Shown: positions 8,713 to 16,752 of the stretch, in pieces
Numbering within the stretch: position 1 is the first letter of the stretch
How the letters are laid out: each line of letters opens with the position of its first letter
Source: Aldehydirespirator sp965221605
Lineage (GTDB): Bacteria; Actinomycetota; Acidimicrobiia; Acidimicrobiales; Aldehydirespiratoraceae
Assembly: GCA_965221605.1 (NCBI GenBank)
Contig: CBDCSK010000015.1
Coordinates: 620,001 to 684,000 of the forward strand
DNA length: 64,000 nt
Direction of reading: 5' to 3'
Translations under genes and position numbers: made by a program
Notes under the pieces: generated by a model
Database searches by the model: none
Seen by the model: only the letters and a program-made list of their open reading frames with translations
What the model was told of the DNA's origin: nothing

Positions 8713-9534
8713 TCAGGCGGTGGCCAGCGGACGGTCGGGGTCCGACCCCCAGGCCGACCACGACCCCACGAACAGCCGCCCGTCGTCGAGCCCGGCGTGG
8801 CGGATGGCGAGCAGGTCGTGGCAGGCCGACACGCCGCTGCCGCAGTAGGCGACCACCTGCCGGTCGGCGGCGCCGGCCCGCTCGTAGCGTTCGCGCATCT
8901 CGGCCGCGGGCAGCAGCCGCCCGCCGCTCAGGTTGTCGCCGACCTGCATGCTCACCGCTCCGGGGATGTGCCCGAATCGGGGATCGATCTGGTTGGGTTC
9001 GCCCCGGTACCTCTCCACCGAGCGGGCATCGATCACCAGCGACTCCGGATCGACCCTGGCCTCATCCACCTCGTCGATGGTGGCGAACCGCTCGGCGGGC
9101 CAAGGGCGGGCGGTGAAGGTGGCCGCACGCCACGAGGGTGCCTCGGTCTCGAGGTCGCCCTCCCACGCCCCCAGACCACCGTCGAGCACGGCGGCGGGAG
9201 CGTCCAGGCAGTCGAGCATCCACCACAGCCGCGAGGCGATGACCCCGCCCACATCGTCATAGGCGACCACCGCGGTGCCGTCACCGATGCCCAGGCGGCC
9301 CATGGCCGCGGCGAAGTCATCGGGGGACGGCAGCGGATGGCGTCCCCCGGCGCGGGTGGGCGGGCCCGAGAGGTCGCTGTCCAGATCGACGAAACGGGCC
9401 GCCGGTATGTGTCCCCGGTCGTAGGCCTCGCGGCCGGAGCGGCCGTCGAGGTACCACCGCACATCGGCGACCACGACCTCATGTGAGTGGCCGGCCAGCC
9501 ACACCGCGTCGACCAGAGGTCCGAGTCCGTCCAT
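8713..9534 (-). CDS. thiosulfate/3-mercaptopyruvate sulfurtransferase (tandem rhodanese)
   Basis: A 273-residue two-domain rhodanese. The inactive N-terminal domain shows AYDRGHIPAARFVDLD and AVLDGGLGAWEGD; the C-terminal domain holds DPRFGHIPGAVSM and the active loop YCGSGVSACHD with Cys231. The CGSGVS loop is of the sulfurtransferase type that carries sulfur as a cysteine persulfide to cyanide or thiols. The ATG at 9534 overlaps the TGA of the upstream hydrolase gene by one base, so translation is probably coupled; a TTG one codon earlier is possible. It is last in an operon with the hydrolase and CDF transporter. Confidence 0.88.
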   Translation of the reverse strand: MDGLGPLVDAVWLAGHSHEVVVADVRWYLDGRSGREAYDRGHIPAARFVDLDSDLSGPPTRAGGRHPLPSPDDFAAAMGRLGIGDGTAVVAYDDVGGVIASRLWWMLDCLDAPAAVLDGGLGAWEGDLETEAPSWRAATFTARPWPAERFATIDEVDEARVDPESLVIDARSVERYRGEPNQIDPRFGHIPGAVSMQVGDNLSGGRLLPAAEMRERYERAGAADRQVVAYCGSGVSACHDLLAIRHAGLDDGRLFVGSWSAWGSDPDRPLATA

Positions 9535-10229
9535 CAACTGCTCTCCCGACTGCTGCCCGGCGCCAGGTCCGCCGCCGACAGTACCTCGCGCACCATGTCG
9601 GCGATCTCGGCCGGGTGGGTCCTCATCAGCCGGTGGCGGCCGTCGGTGACGGTGCGGCGCCGCACGTCGGCCAGCTTCCGCTCCATGTAGTCGTTGGCGC
9701 CGACGAAGGCCTTGTCGCGGCTGCCCACGATCAGCCCGACGGGGATGGTCACCTCGGACAGCCGGTCGATCACCATCGAGTCGGTGTGGAGGCTGGCGGC
9801 GGCGGCCACCCGGGGGAGGTCGAAGCGGGGCATGGCCAGGTGGACCTGGTCGTTCCAGTCCTGCATCGAGGCCGCGTCGCGGAACCCGGGGCCGGTGGCC
9901 ACCAGCACCAGCCCCCGGAGCACCCCGGGCCGGGTGATGCAGTGGGCCAGGCCCAGGTAGCCGCCCAGTGAGTGCCCGACGTACACCGCCGGACCGGTCC
10001 CGGCCAGCACGGCGTCGATGGATGCGAGCAGCGCCTCGCGCTCGTAGGCGGGCTTCTCGCTCGGGGCGGGTGAGCGGCCGTGGGCCGGAAGGTCCACCGC
10101 GGTGCAGGTGCCGTCGGCCCGCAGGTTCTCCACCGTGGTGTCCCAGACGGTCGAGTCGTTGGCGAATCCGTGCACCAGCACCACCGCGGGCCCGGTGCCG
10201 CTCGTGGTGGTGTGCAGCTGGGTGGTCAC
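9534..10229 (-). CDS. alpha/beta hydrolase
   Basis: A 231-residue alpha/beta hydrolase. HGFANDSTVWD near residue 20 forms the oxyanion region, VGHSLGGYLGLA holds the nucleophile Ser87 in the nucleophile elbow, LIVGSRDKAF gives the acid and TDGRHRLMRTHP the catalytic His. The GTG start at 10229 overlaps the TGA of the upstream CDF gene (4-bp GTGA overlap), and its own TGA touches the sulfurtransferase ATG. The frame is open upstream to 10574, but that part is shadow of the CDF gene. The substrate is unknown. Confidence 0.86.
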   Translation of the reverse strand: MTTQLHTTTSGTGPAVVLVHGFANDSTVWDTTVENLRADGTCTAVDLPAHGRSPAPSEKPAYEREALLASIDAVLAGTGPAVYVGHSLGGYLGLAHCITRPGVLRGLVLVATGPGFRDAASMQDWNDQVHLAMPRFDLPRVAAAASLHTDSMVIDRLSEVTIPVGLIVGSRDKAFVGANDYMERKLADVRRRTVTDGRHRLMRTHPAEIADMVREVLSAADLAPGSSRESS

Positions 10230-11140
10230 GAGCCGGTGGGGATGTCGGGCTCGACGTACATGGGGCGGGCGATGGGCACCGCGGCCCGGGTGTTTTCCTC
10301 GACGCGGTTGATGGCGGAGACGAGGTCGGCGGCGGTGTAGGCGGGGTCGAACGAGACCTTGGCTGCCACCAGCAGCTCCTCGGGGCCGATGTGCTGGGTC
10401 CGCAGGTGGATCAGGCCGGTGACTCCCTCGGTCGACTCGATGGCCCGGCGGATCCGGTCGGTGTCGGCCCGGGTGGCGCCCTCGCCCAGCAGCAGGCTGC
10501 GCATCTCCAGCGCCAGCACCACCGCGATCAGCCCGAGCAGCACGCCGATGGACAGCGTGCCGATGCCGTCCCACACCGGCGCGTCGAAGACCTCTGCGAT
10601 CACCAGCGCCCCCAGGGCCAGCACCAGGCCCAGCAGCGCGCCGAGGTCCTCAAGCAGCACCACCGGCAGCTCCGGCGTGCGCGAGCGGCGCACGAAGCTC
10701 ACCCAGGAGGCGCTGCCGCGCACCCGGTTGGATTCGATCACCGCGGTCCGCATGGACAGGCTCTCGAGCACGATGCCCACGCTGAGCACCGCGAAGGCCC
10801 ACGCCGGCGAGTTGATCTCGTGGGGGTGGCGGATCTTCTCGATCCCCTCGTACAGGGCGTAGAGGGACCCGATGGCGAACAGCACCAGCGCCACCACGAA
10901 GGACCAGAAGTAGCGCTCGCGCCCGTAGCCGAAGGGGTGCTGCTCGGTGGCGTCGCGGCGGGCCAGCCTTCCCCCCAGCAGCAGCAGGGCCTGGTTGCTG
11001 GTGTCGGCGACGCTGTGGATGGCCTCGGCCAGCATCGACGACGCCCCGGTGAACACGAAGGCCACGAACTTGGCGATGGCGAGGCCGAGGTTGGCGAAGA
11101 AGGCGGCCAGTATCGCCTTGGTCCCTCCGCCGGCAGCCAT
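10226..11140 (-). CDS. cation diffusion facilitator family transporter
   Basis: About 304 residues with a six-helix CDF membrane domain followed by a cytoplasmic domain. The pattern SMLAEAIHSVADTSNQALLLLGGRLARR places the usual metal-site helix near residue 34, and the H-P-F-G-Y-G-R-E-R-YFW loop is diagnostic for the family. CDF proteins export Zn, Mn, Fe or Co by proton exchange. The HSVADTSN variant (instead of HxxxD-x-HxxD) is common in the larger bacterial subfamily and does not define the metal. The start is the ATG at 11140 (MAAGGGTKAIL). It heads the hydrolase-sulfurtransferase operon. Confidence 0.87.
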   Translation of the reverse strand: MAAGGGTKAILAAFFANLGLAIAKFVAFVFTGASSMLAEAIHSVADTSNQALLLLGGRLARRDATEQHPFGYGRERYFWSFVVALVLFAIGSLYALYEGIEKIRHPHEINSPAWAFAVLSVGIVLESLSMRTAVIESNRVRGSASWVSFVRRSRTPELPVVLLEDLGALLGLVLALGALVIAEVFDAPVWDGIGTLSIGVLLGLIAVVLALEMRSLLLGEGATRADTDRIRRAIESTEGVTGLIHLRTQHIGPEELLVAAKVSFDPAYTAADLVSAINRVEENTRAAVPIARPMYVEPDIPTGS

Positions 11141-11257
11141 GGGGCCGAAGGCTAATGGCGCGTCGGGCGACCTCCCGCGCACCGGGCGGGTCCTGACCTC
11201 GGCGGGCGGCATGATCGTGCGGGGAATCAGGGGCGGGGCCGATAGTGTCTCGGCCGC

Positions 11258-11719
11258 ATGGCCACCGTCTTCGCATCCCCCGACGACCTGCTGGGCGCGG
11301 TGGGGGAACATCTCGGTCACAGCGACTGGGTGACCGTCGACCAGCCCCGGATCGACGTGTTCGCCGAGGCCACCGGCGACCATCAGTGGATCCATGTCGA
11401 CCCGGAAGCGGCCGCGGCCGGACCTTTCGGGGCCACCATCGCGCACGGCTACCTCACCCTGGCGCTCACCAACCAGATGCTGCCGGAGATCGTGCGGGTG
11501 GAGAACATCTCGATGGGAATCAACTACGGCGTCAACCGGGTGCGCTTCCCGCAGCCGGTAGTGGTGGGATCGAGGCTGCGGGCCTCCGCGACCCTGACAG
11601 CCGCGGACGAGCTGCCCGGCGGGGCCGGCGTGCAGACCGTGATCACGATCACGGTGGAGATCGAAGGCCAGGCCAAGCCCGCTTGCGTAGTTGAGTCGGT
11701 CAGCCGGTTCCTGCGCTGA
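11258..11719 (+). CDS. MaoC-family (R)-enoyl-CoA hydratase
   Basis: A 153-residue single hot-dog domain. The hydratase 2 motif is clear: FAEATGDHQWIHVDPEAAAAG with the catalytic Asp and His near residues 45-50, then FGATIAHGYLTLAL. It hydrates trans-2-enoyl-CoA to the R-3-hydroxyacyl form or acts on a similar acyl-CoA. The length is normal for the family. It is divergent from the CDF operon with about 117 bp between starts. No beta-oxidation gene is adjacent, so the pathway remains open. Confidence 0.9.
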   Translation: MATVFASPDDLLGAVGEHLGHSDWVTVDQPRIDVFAEATGDHQWIHVDPEAAAAGPFGATIAHGYLTLALTNQMLPEIVRVENISMGINYGVNRVRFPQPVVVGSRLRASATLTAADELPGGAGVQTVITITVEIEGQAKPACVVESVSRFLR

Positions 11720-11774
11720 GGATTGCGGCGGAGTCGTGTCGGCATCTCCCGCTGCACAATGCCGTGGTGTGGGG

Positions 11775-13730
11775 ATGGTGCGCCTGACTGGGCGAGTCGC
11801 CGCGACCGTGCTGGCCGTGCTGGTGCTATGGCCGGCTGTCGCGGCTGCGCAGGACTCCGACTCCAGCGCCGAGGCGAACCCCGGCGCTGAGACCGGAGAC
11901 GACACCGGGGCCGGGGCCGCACCCGAACGGACGGCGTGCTCGGAACCGCTCGAGGTCTTCGAAGTGCTGTGCCAGGGCTACGCGCTGCTGTCCGAGCACT
12001 ACGTGGACGACGTGCCCGACGAGGACTGGGCCTCGGCCGCGGCGCGGGGGGTGCGCGAGGCCGGACTCGCCCCCCGCGGCGAGGAAGCGGCGCCGGCTTG
12101 TGCGCTGCCCGCGCCCGCGTTCGAGCAGGTCTGCGTGGCGATCGACGCCGTGGGCGACACCGGGGCTGCGGTCTGGGCGGCCTCAAGGGCGATGTTCGCT
12201 TCCCGCGGGGATCCCCAGAACTTCCTGATGACCCGCTCGGAGTACGAGCATTTGCTAACTGGCCTCGGGGGCGGGGCTCCCTACGTGGGTATCGGCATCA
12301 GCCTGGGCCTGCTGGACGGCGCTAAGCCCTGCCACGCCCTCTCCGAGAGCTGCCGGCCGGCGGTGGCCGAGGTGTACGCGGGCAGTCCGGCCGAGCGGGC
12401 CGGGCTGATGGCCGACGACATCCTGGTGTCGATAGACGGCTACGTCCCGGCGGGTCCGGTGTGCGGTCTGGGCGGCCTTCATCCCCTTGAGCAGGGGAGC
12501 GCGGTGAGGGTCGTCGTCGAACGCAACGGCCGGCAGAGGTCCCTCGCGGTCGATGTCGAGCCGGTGCACATCCCGACGGTCGACGGCCGGACGGTGGCGG
12601 GCAGCATCGGCTATCTGCGGCTCAGCTCGTTCGGGTCGCGCACCGACGAGTTGGTCGAGCGGGAGCTCCGGGCCCTGATCGATGCCGGTGTCGACAGCCT
12701 GGTCGTGGACCTGCGGGACAATCCCGGGGGCTTCCTGCAGACCGTCATCGACATCGCCGGCATGTTCCTCGAGAACCGGCAGGTCGTCATACAGGAGGTG
12801 TCCAGACGGCAGACACTGTTGCACCTGGTCAGCGGGCAGGGTGCCCGCCCGGACCCGCCGGTGCTTCCCATAACGATGGTGGTGGACGCAGGATCGGCCT
12901 CGGCGTCGGAGGTCCTGGCGCTGGCCCTGCGGGATCACGGAAGGGCCACAGTGGTCGGCGCCATCACCTTCGGCAAGAACACGGGACAGATAACTCAGCC
13001 CCTGCTGTCGCGTGATGGCACGCTGCTGGGGGGCGCCCGCGTGACCGTGTTCAGGTGGCTGGGTCCCGACGGTGGGAGTGCTGCGGGAGGCATCCAGCCC
13101 GATGTCGAGCTCGATCTCGCGGCCTGCTGGCATCCGATCGCGCTGGCTCGGCAGGTTGCGGCCGCGGCCGGGCTGCCGGGCGTCCTGCCGGCCGACATCG
13201 ACCTGGAGGGCGAGCGCTACGACGCAGTGAGGGCCCTCACCGCTGACGGGGTCCTCGCGGGCACCGGATGCGCGCCGGGCCTCTTCTGTCCCGGCGATCC
13301 CATCCCGCGCTGGATGATGGCGGTGTGGCTGGTGCGGGTCGTGGACGGCCACGACCCCGAGCCGGTCATTTCCTCGAGGTTCTCCGATGTGGATTCCGGC
13401 CAGTGGTGGGCCGCGCACGTCGAGCGCCTGGCGGAGATCGGCGTCACCGCCGGCTGCGCGACCGGACCGGCTGAGTACTGCCCCGACGATGCGGCGACGC
13501 GGGCCGAGATGGCCACATTCCTCAGACGGGCCTTCGCTGTCGACCCGGCCGTCCCCCAGGGGTTCGTCGATACCGGCGGCAGCGCCCACGAGGCCAACAT
13601 CGACGCTCTGCACCGCGCCGGGATCACCGCGGGCTGCTCGACCGAGCCGCTGCGCTTCTGCCCGCAGCAGGACACCACCCGGGCTCAGATGGCGTTGTTC
13701 CTCGAGCGGGCCCGCAACCGCTTCAACTGA
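11775..13730 (+). CDS. secreted S41-family C-terminal processing protease with C-terminal Cys-rich wall-type repeats
   Basis: A 651-residue exported protease. Residues 1-25 form a signal peptide (RVAATVLAVLVLWPAVAAA). A PDZ domain (near 195-260, with GSPAERAGLMADDILVSIDGY) precedes the S41 core. The Ser-Lys dyad is visible as Ser376 in GSASASE and Lys401 in TFGKN, spaced 25 residues apart as in tail-specific protease. After residue 475 come three SLH-like units, each with a Cys-pair such as TGCAPGLFCPGD, TAGCATGPAEYCPDD and TAGCSTEPLRFCPQQ. These should anchor it to the cell envelope. I use the ATG at 11775; the upstream in-frame extension lies in the maoC gene. Confidence 0.86.
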   Translation: MVRLTGRVAATVLAVLVLWPAVAAAQDSDSSAEANPGAETGDDTGAGAAPERTACSEPLEVFEVLCQGYALLSEHYVDDVPDEDWASAAARGVREAGLAPRGEEAAPACALPAPAFEQVCVAIDAVGDTGAAVWAASRAMFASRGDPQNFLMTRSEYEHLLTGLGGGAPYVGIGISLGLLDGAKPCHALSESCRPAVAEVYAGSPAERAGLMADDILVSIDGYVPAGPVCGLGGLHPLEQGSAVRVVVERNGRQRSLAVDVEPVHIPTVDGRTVAGSIGYLRLSSFGSRTDELVERELRALIDAGVDSLVVDLRDNPGGFLQTVIDIAGMFLENRQVVIQEVSRRQTLLHLVSGQGARPDPPVLPITMVVDAGSASASEVLALALRDHGRATVVGAITFGKNTGQITQPLLSRDGTLLGGARVTVFRWLGPDGGSAAGGIQPDVELDLAACWHPIALARQVAAAAGLPGVLPADIDLEGERYDAVRALTADGVLAGTGCAPGLFCPGDPIPRWMMAVWLVRVVDGHDPEPVISSRFSDVDSGQWWAAHVERLAEIGVTAGCATGPAEYCPDDAATRAEMATFLRRAFAVDPAVPQGFVDTGGSAHEANIDALHRAGITAGCSTEPLRFCPQQDTTRAQMALFLERARNRFN

Positions 13731-13800
13731 CACCGGGTTCCCGCCGCGGGGCGGGTACGACTTCAACTGACACCGGGTTCCCGCCGCGGGGCGGGTACGA
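13721..13800 (+). repeat. perfect 40-bp tandem duplication containing GC-rich hairpins
   Basis: Bases 13721-13760 and 13761-13800 are identical. The first copy contains the last codons and TGA of the S41 protease. Each copy contains the dyad CCCGCC-GCGG-GGCGGG, which can fold as a terminator-like hairpin, though no T-run follows. The result is two stacked hairpins between the protease and map genes. Confidence 0.9.
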
Positions 13801-13838
13801 CCACGGGAGCGCCGTTCGCGGGCCTCTAGCCTGGGTGG

Positions 13839-14798
13839 ATGGCCAAGCGCAAGCGTCGGGTCGCCGCCGGAGTAGGTGCGAGCACGGTCCCGCGGTCGGA
13901 TCCGCCGGTGCGGCCGGGGCTGGTGAGCTCCCAGCGGCGCGTGCCGGCCGGCATCGAGCGCCCGCCCTACGCGCTGCTGCCCGGCGGGGAGCCCGATCCT
14001 CCCACGTCGTCGCTGGCGAGGACTCCTGACGAGCTGGGCGCCATGCGCCGGACCGGGGCGCTCGCGGCCGAGGTGCTGATCGCGACCTGCGAGCAGGTGC
14101 GAGCGGGGATGGCCACCGACGCCATCGACCGGTTCGTGCACGAGGCCGCGCTGGCCGCGGGCGCCTACCCGAGCCCGCTCGGATACCGGGGCTATCCGAA
14201 GTCGGTGTGCACCTCGGTGAACGAGGTGATCTGCCACGGGATCCCCGACTCGCGCCGGCTGGCCTCTGGCGACATCGTCAACATCGACGTCACCGTGTAC
14301 CGGGAGGGCGTCCACGGCGACACCTCGGTGACTCTGATGATCGGCGATGTGGACGAGTACTCCCGGCGGCTGGTGACCGAGACCCGTACCGCGCTGTACG
14401 CGGGCATCGGGGCGGTGCGGCCCGGTGCGGTGGTGTCGGACATCGGGCGGGCCATCCAGACCCACGCCACCAGGCACGGCCTCGGCGTCGTGCGGGAGTT
14501 CATCGGCCACGGCGTCGGCACCGAGTTCCACTCGGGTCTTCAGGTGCCCCACTACTACGACCGGCGCAACTCCACGGTGCTCGGAGAGGCGATGACTTTC
14601 ACCATCGAGCCCATGCTCACGCTGGGCTCGCCCGAGGCGGCGATGTGGGACGACGGGTGGACCGCGGTGACCCTCGACGGCCGCCGGACCGCCCAGTTCG
14701 AGCACACCCTGGCCTGCACCGCGGACGGCGCCGAGATCCTGACCCGCACCGCCTCGGGCGAGTGCGCCCACGACCTGTTCGCCGGACCCGTCGGCTAG
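13839..14798 (+). CDS. map: type I methionine aminopeptidase
   Basis: A 319-residue metalloaminopeptidase that removes the initiator methionine. About 60 N-terminal residues (basic at the very start) precede the catalytic domain. The dinuclear metal ligands fit IVNIDVTVYREGVHGD (two Asp), EFIGHGVGTEFHS (His), FTIEPMLTLG (Glu) and AQFEHTLACT (Glu). The N-terminal extension with a KRKRR run is longer than in the minimal E. coli enzyme and resembles actinobacterial forms with linker extensions. Its last 4 bp overlap the convergent MNT-HEPN gene. Confidence 0.92.
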   Translation: MAKRKRRVAAGVGASTVPRSDPPVRPGLVSSQRRVPAGIERPPYALLPGGEPDPPTSSLARTPDELGAMRRTGALAAEVLIATCEQVRAGMATDAIDRFVHEAALAAGAYPSPLGYRGYPKSVCTSVNEVICHGIPDSRRLASGDIVNIDVTVYREGVHGDTSVTLMIGDVDEYSRRLVTETRTALYAGIGAVRPGAVVSDIGRAIQTHATRHGLGVVREFIGHGVGTEFHSGLQVPHYYDRRNSTVLGEAMTFTIEPMLTLGSPEAAMWDDGWTAVTLDGRRTAQFEHTLACTADGAEILTRTASGECAHDLFAGPVG

Positions 14799-15937
14799 CC
14801 CCGGGCCGCCGGCGGTGGACGGCGCAGGCGGCTGCGGTCCCTATTCTGCGGGTACGGGCGCCGGGCCTGGTATGGCAGTCGTGGCTGGCCCTGGGCGTCG
14901 GTCGGGGGCGGAGCGGGCTCAGGCAGTGCCGACGGGGGAGGGGTCAGGCCTCGGCGGGCGTAGGTGCCGACCGCGAAGTCGGGATCGCGGCGCAGGCGTT
15001 GGATGAGCCCGAGGCGGCGGGGGTCGTTGGCGTCGACGACGATTGACTCTGACACGTCGGTGATCCCGTGCACCGCGGCCACCTCCTCGGCGGCGATCAG
15101 CGAGCAGCGCCGGGCAGCTTCGATCATGCAGTAGACGAACTCCGGTGTGACCTTGGACAGGCTGGCTGCCGAACTCTTGGCTCCGGTGTAGGTGCCGACG
15201 ACTCGCCACGGCGAGACGTCCCCGGGATCGAGGGGCGAGATGGCGCTGTGGAAGCGCTGCCGGGCCGCCTGGGGCAGGCATTCGAGCAGGTGTTGGATGT
15301 GATGGCCCTGGGTGCCCCGCTCGGGGTACTGGCCGCACACGCCCCGGGTGTAGGCCTTCAGGGCGGTCTCGACCGCGGCGTGGGAGTCCTCGCAGATCTC
15401 GATCATCCGCCGGAACCGGCTGCGGTCCCAGCGGTCGGCCTGGCCGTGGAGGAGCGCATCGAACTCGTCGTGGCATGGGGTCAGCGCGTTGAACGCCTTC
15501 AGGAGGGCGTCTTCGAGCGCGCTGAGGTCCTGGTGGGTCTCGTCGGCGTCGGTGGTGGGCATCGGCGTGTCCTTGTCCCAGTCGATTTCCTGGTTCGGGG
15601 GCCGGTCCACCAGCGCCACGGCGCCTTGGTGAATGCCTGCTTCGAACGATGTGCGCATCCGGGTGCGCTTGCGCCATTCGGGACGGTCGGTGACGAACAC
15701 GTCGGTGGGATGTCCCGAGGCTTCACGGGCGGCTACCTGGGCCTCGTAACTGAGCTTGCGGCGCCCGGAGTAGTCGCCGAGGTCGTCGAACACCGCCACG
15801 AGGTCGATGTCGGATGAGGCGGCCGCCGTGCCGTCGGCCACCGATCCGAACAGCAGCACCCGCGCCGCGTCCATCCGTACGAGCGCTAGAGCGGCCCGCT
15901 CAGCGTCGCCGCGGGTCGGTGCCGCTGTGCTCGACAT
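14795..15937 (-). CDS. fused MNT nucleotidyltransferase - HEPN protein (type VII toxin-antitoxin-like)
   Basis: About 380 residues joining two domains normally made as separate partners. Residues 28-50 hold the minimal nucleotidyltransferase motif GS-x10-DxD (Gly31-Ser32, Asp43, Asp45). The region from about 135 onward is an all-helical HEPN-like domain with an R-x4-H motif (Arg207 to His212, RGTQGHH). In type VII systems the MNT enzyme AMPylates and silences the HEPN RNase. A covalent fusion would lock the ratio at one to one. The tail beyond 330 is Pro/Arg-rich. I start at the ATG at 15937; a GTG at 15952 is possible. It lies at the edge of the accessory island. Confidence 0.72.
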   Translation of the reverse strand: MSSTAAPTRGDAERAALALVRMDAARVLLFGSVADGTAAASSDIDLVAVFDDLGDYSGRRKLSYEAQVAAREASGHPTDVFVTDRPEWRKRTRMRTSFEAGIHQGAVALVDRPPNQEIDWDKDTPMPTTDADETHQDLSALEDALLKAFNALTPCHDEFDALLHGQADRWDRSRFRRMIEICEDSHAAVETALKAYTRGVCGQYPERGTQGHHIQHLLECLPQAARQRFHSAISPLDPGDVSPWRVVGTYTGAKSSAASLSKVTPEFVYCMIEAARRCSLIAAEEVAAVHGITDVSESIVVDANDPRRLGLIQRLRRDPDFAVGTYARRGLTPPPSALPEPAPPPTDAQGQPRLPYQARRPYPQNRDRSRLRRPPPAARG

Positions 15938-16013
15938 GTCAGCAGGATACACGATGATCAGTGAGAATCTCAGACATACTCATGCTAGCGGTCGACCAAG
16001 GCTGAATTTGCTA

Positions 16014-16026
16014 TACCAGATTGGTA
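16014..16026. promoter_or_regulatory. candidate operator of the vapBC-like pair
   Basis: A perfect inverted repeat TACCA-gat-TGGTA lies six bases ahead of the antitoxin ATG. Ribbon-helix-helix antitoxins of this type bind such palindromes to repress their own operon. Its position over the ribosome-binding region fits autoregulation. Confidence 0.45.
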
Positions 16027-16031
16027 GAATC

Positions 16032-16256
16032 ATGGGCATGGACCTCAACATCAAGGGACTCGACGACGATGTGGGCAGGCGGCTGCGTGAGCAGGCCGAG
16101 GCCGCGGGGCTCTCGGTGCAGCAGTACGTGCGCGACCATCTGACGCGAGTCGCCTCGCGCCCTTCCCCGGCCGAGGTCGTCCGCGGCGCCGAGCCGATGA
16201 CACGCGCCGAGTTCGAGGCCGTCCGGCGACGCCTGCGCGGGACCGATGGCCGATAG
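16032..16256 (+). CDS. FitA/VapB-like antitoxin
   Basis: A 74-residue protein starting MGMDLNIKGLDDDVGRRLREQA, a ribbon-helix-helix-type N-terminus common in FitA and VapB antitoxins, followed by a short C-terminal arm (MTRAEFEAVRRRLRG) likely to wrap the toxin. Two ATG codons (16032 and 16038) are possible starts. It overlaps the PIN-domain toxin gene by 11 bp, and a palindrome just upstream is a likely operator. It should bind DNA with its toxin and block the toxin's RNase site. Confidence 0.8.
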   Translation: MGMDLNIKGLDDDVGRRLREQAEAAGLSVQQYVRDHLTRVASRPSPAEVVRGAEPMTRAEFEAVRRRLRGTDGR

Positions 16257-16620
16257 TGTCGTCTGCGACGCCGGGGGCGTGCTGGTGGCTTGCGGCGCCA
16301 TCGAGGGCGCGGCGCCGCGGGCGATGCAGGTCCTTGCCCTCGACTGGTCGGCCCTGACCATCGGGCGCTTCCTGGCGGCCCGCCACGAGGGGCGACCAGA
16401 GGTGATCGAGGTCGAGACCGGGCTCGCGCTCCTCAGCGTCTACGAGTGGTTCCCGGTCCGCACGTTCGTTGTCGACACGATCACCCGAGCCGGGCTCGAT
16501 GCCCACGACGCCCTCGACTCGTGGTCGGCGCTCGTGCTGGCCGAGAACCTCGAACTGCCGCTGTTCACCGCCTCCGACGAGATCGCCAGCGACCGAATCG
16601 AGATCCTCCGCCCCTGGTGA
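16246..16620 (+). CDS. PIN-domain toxin, VapC-like
   Basis: A 124-residue PIN-domain protein. The first acidic residue is in VVCDAGGVLVACGA, and the later acidic cluster lies in GLDAHDALDSWSALVLAENLELPLFTASDEIA, as expected for the metal-binding quartet of VapC ribonucleases. These toxins cut tRNA or rRNA. Its start lies within the antitoxin frame. A second, broken copy of the same gene lies 60 bp downstream and has been split by an insertion sequence, so this locus was once duplicated. Confidence 0.8.
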   Translation: MADSVVCDAGGVLVACGAIEGAAPRAMQVLALDWSALTIGRFLAARHEGRPEVIEVETGLALLSVYEWFPVRTFVVDTITRAGLDAHDALDSWSALVLAENLELPLFTASDEIASDRIEILRPW

Positions 16621-16752
16621 CCCCGACCGGCGCCGGAGCCTTCATCGGCTTCGGGCATCGCCACGGCTGCGGCAATGGAGGCGGATCCTCGTCCTCGATG
16701 ATCGGCCCTGACCATCGCGCGCCCCCTGTCGGCCGGCCACGATGGGCAGCTA

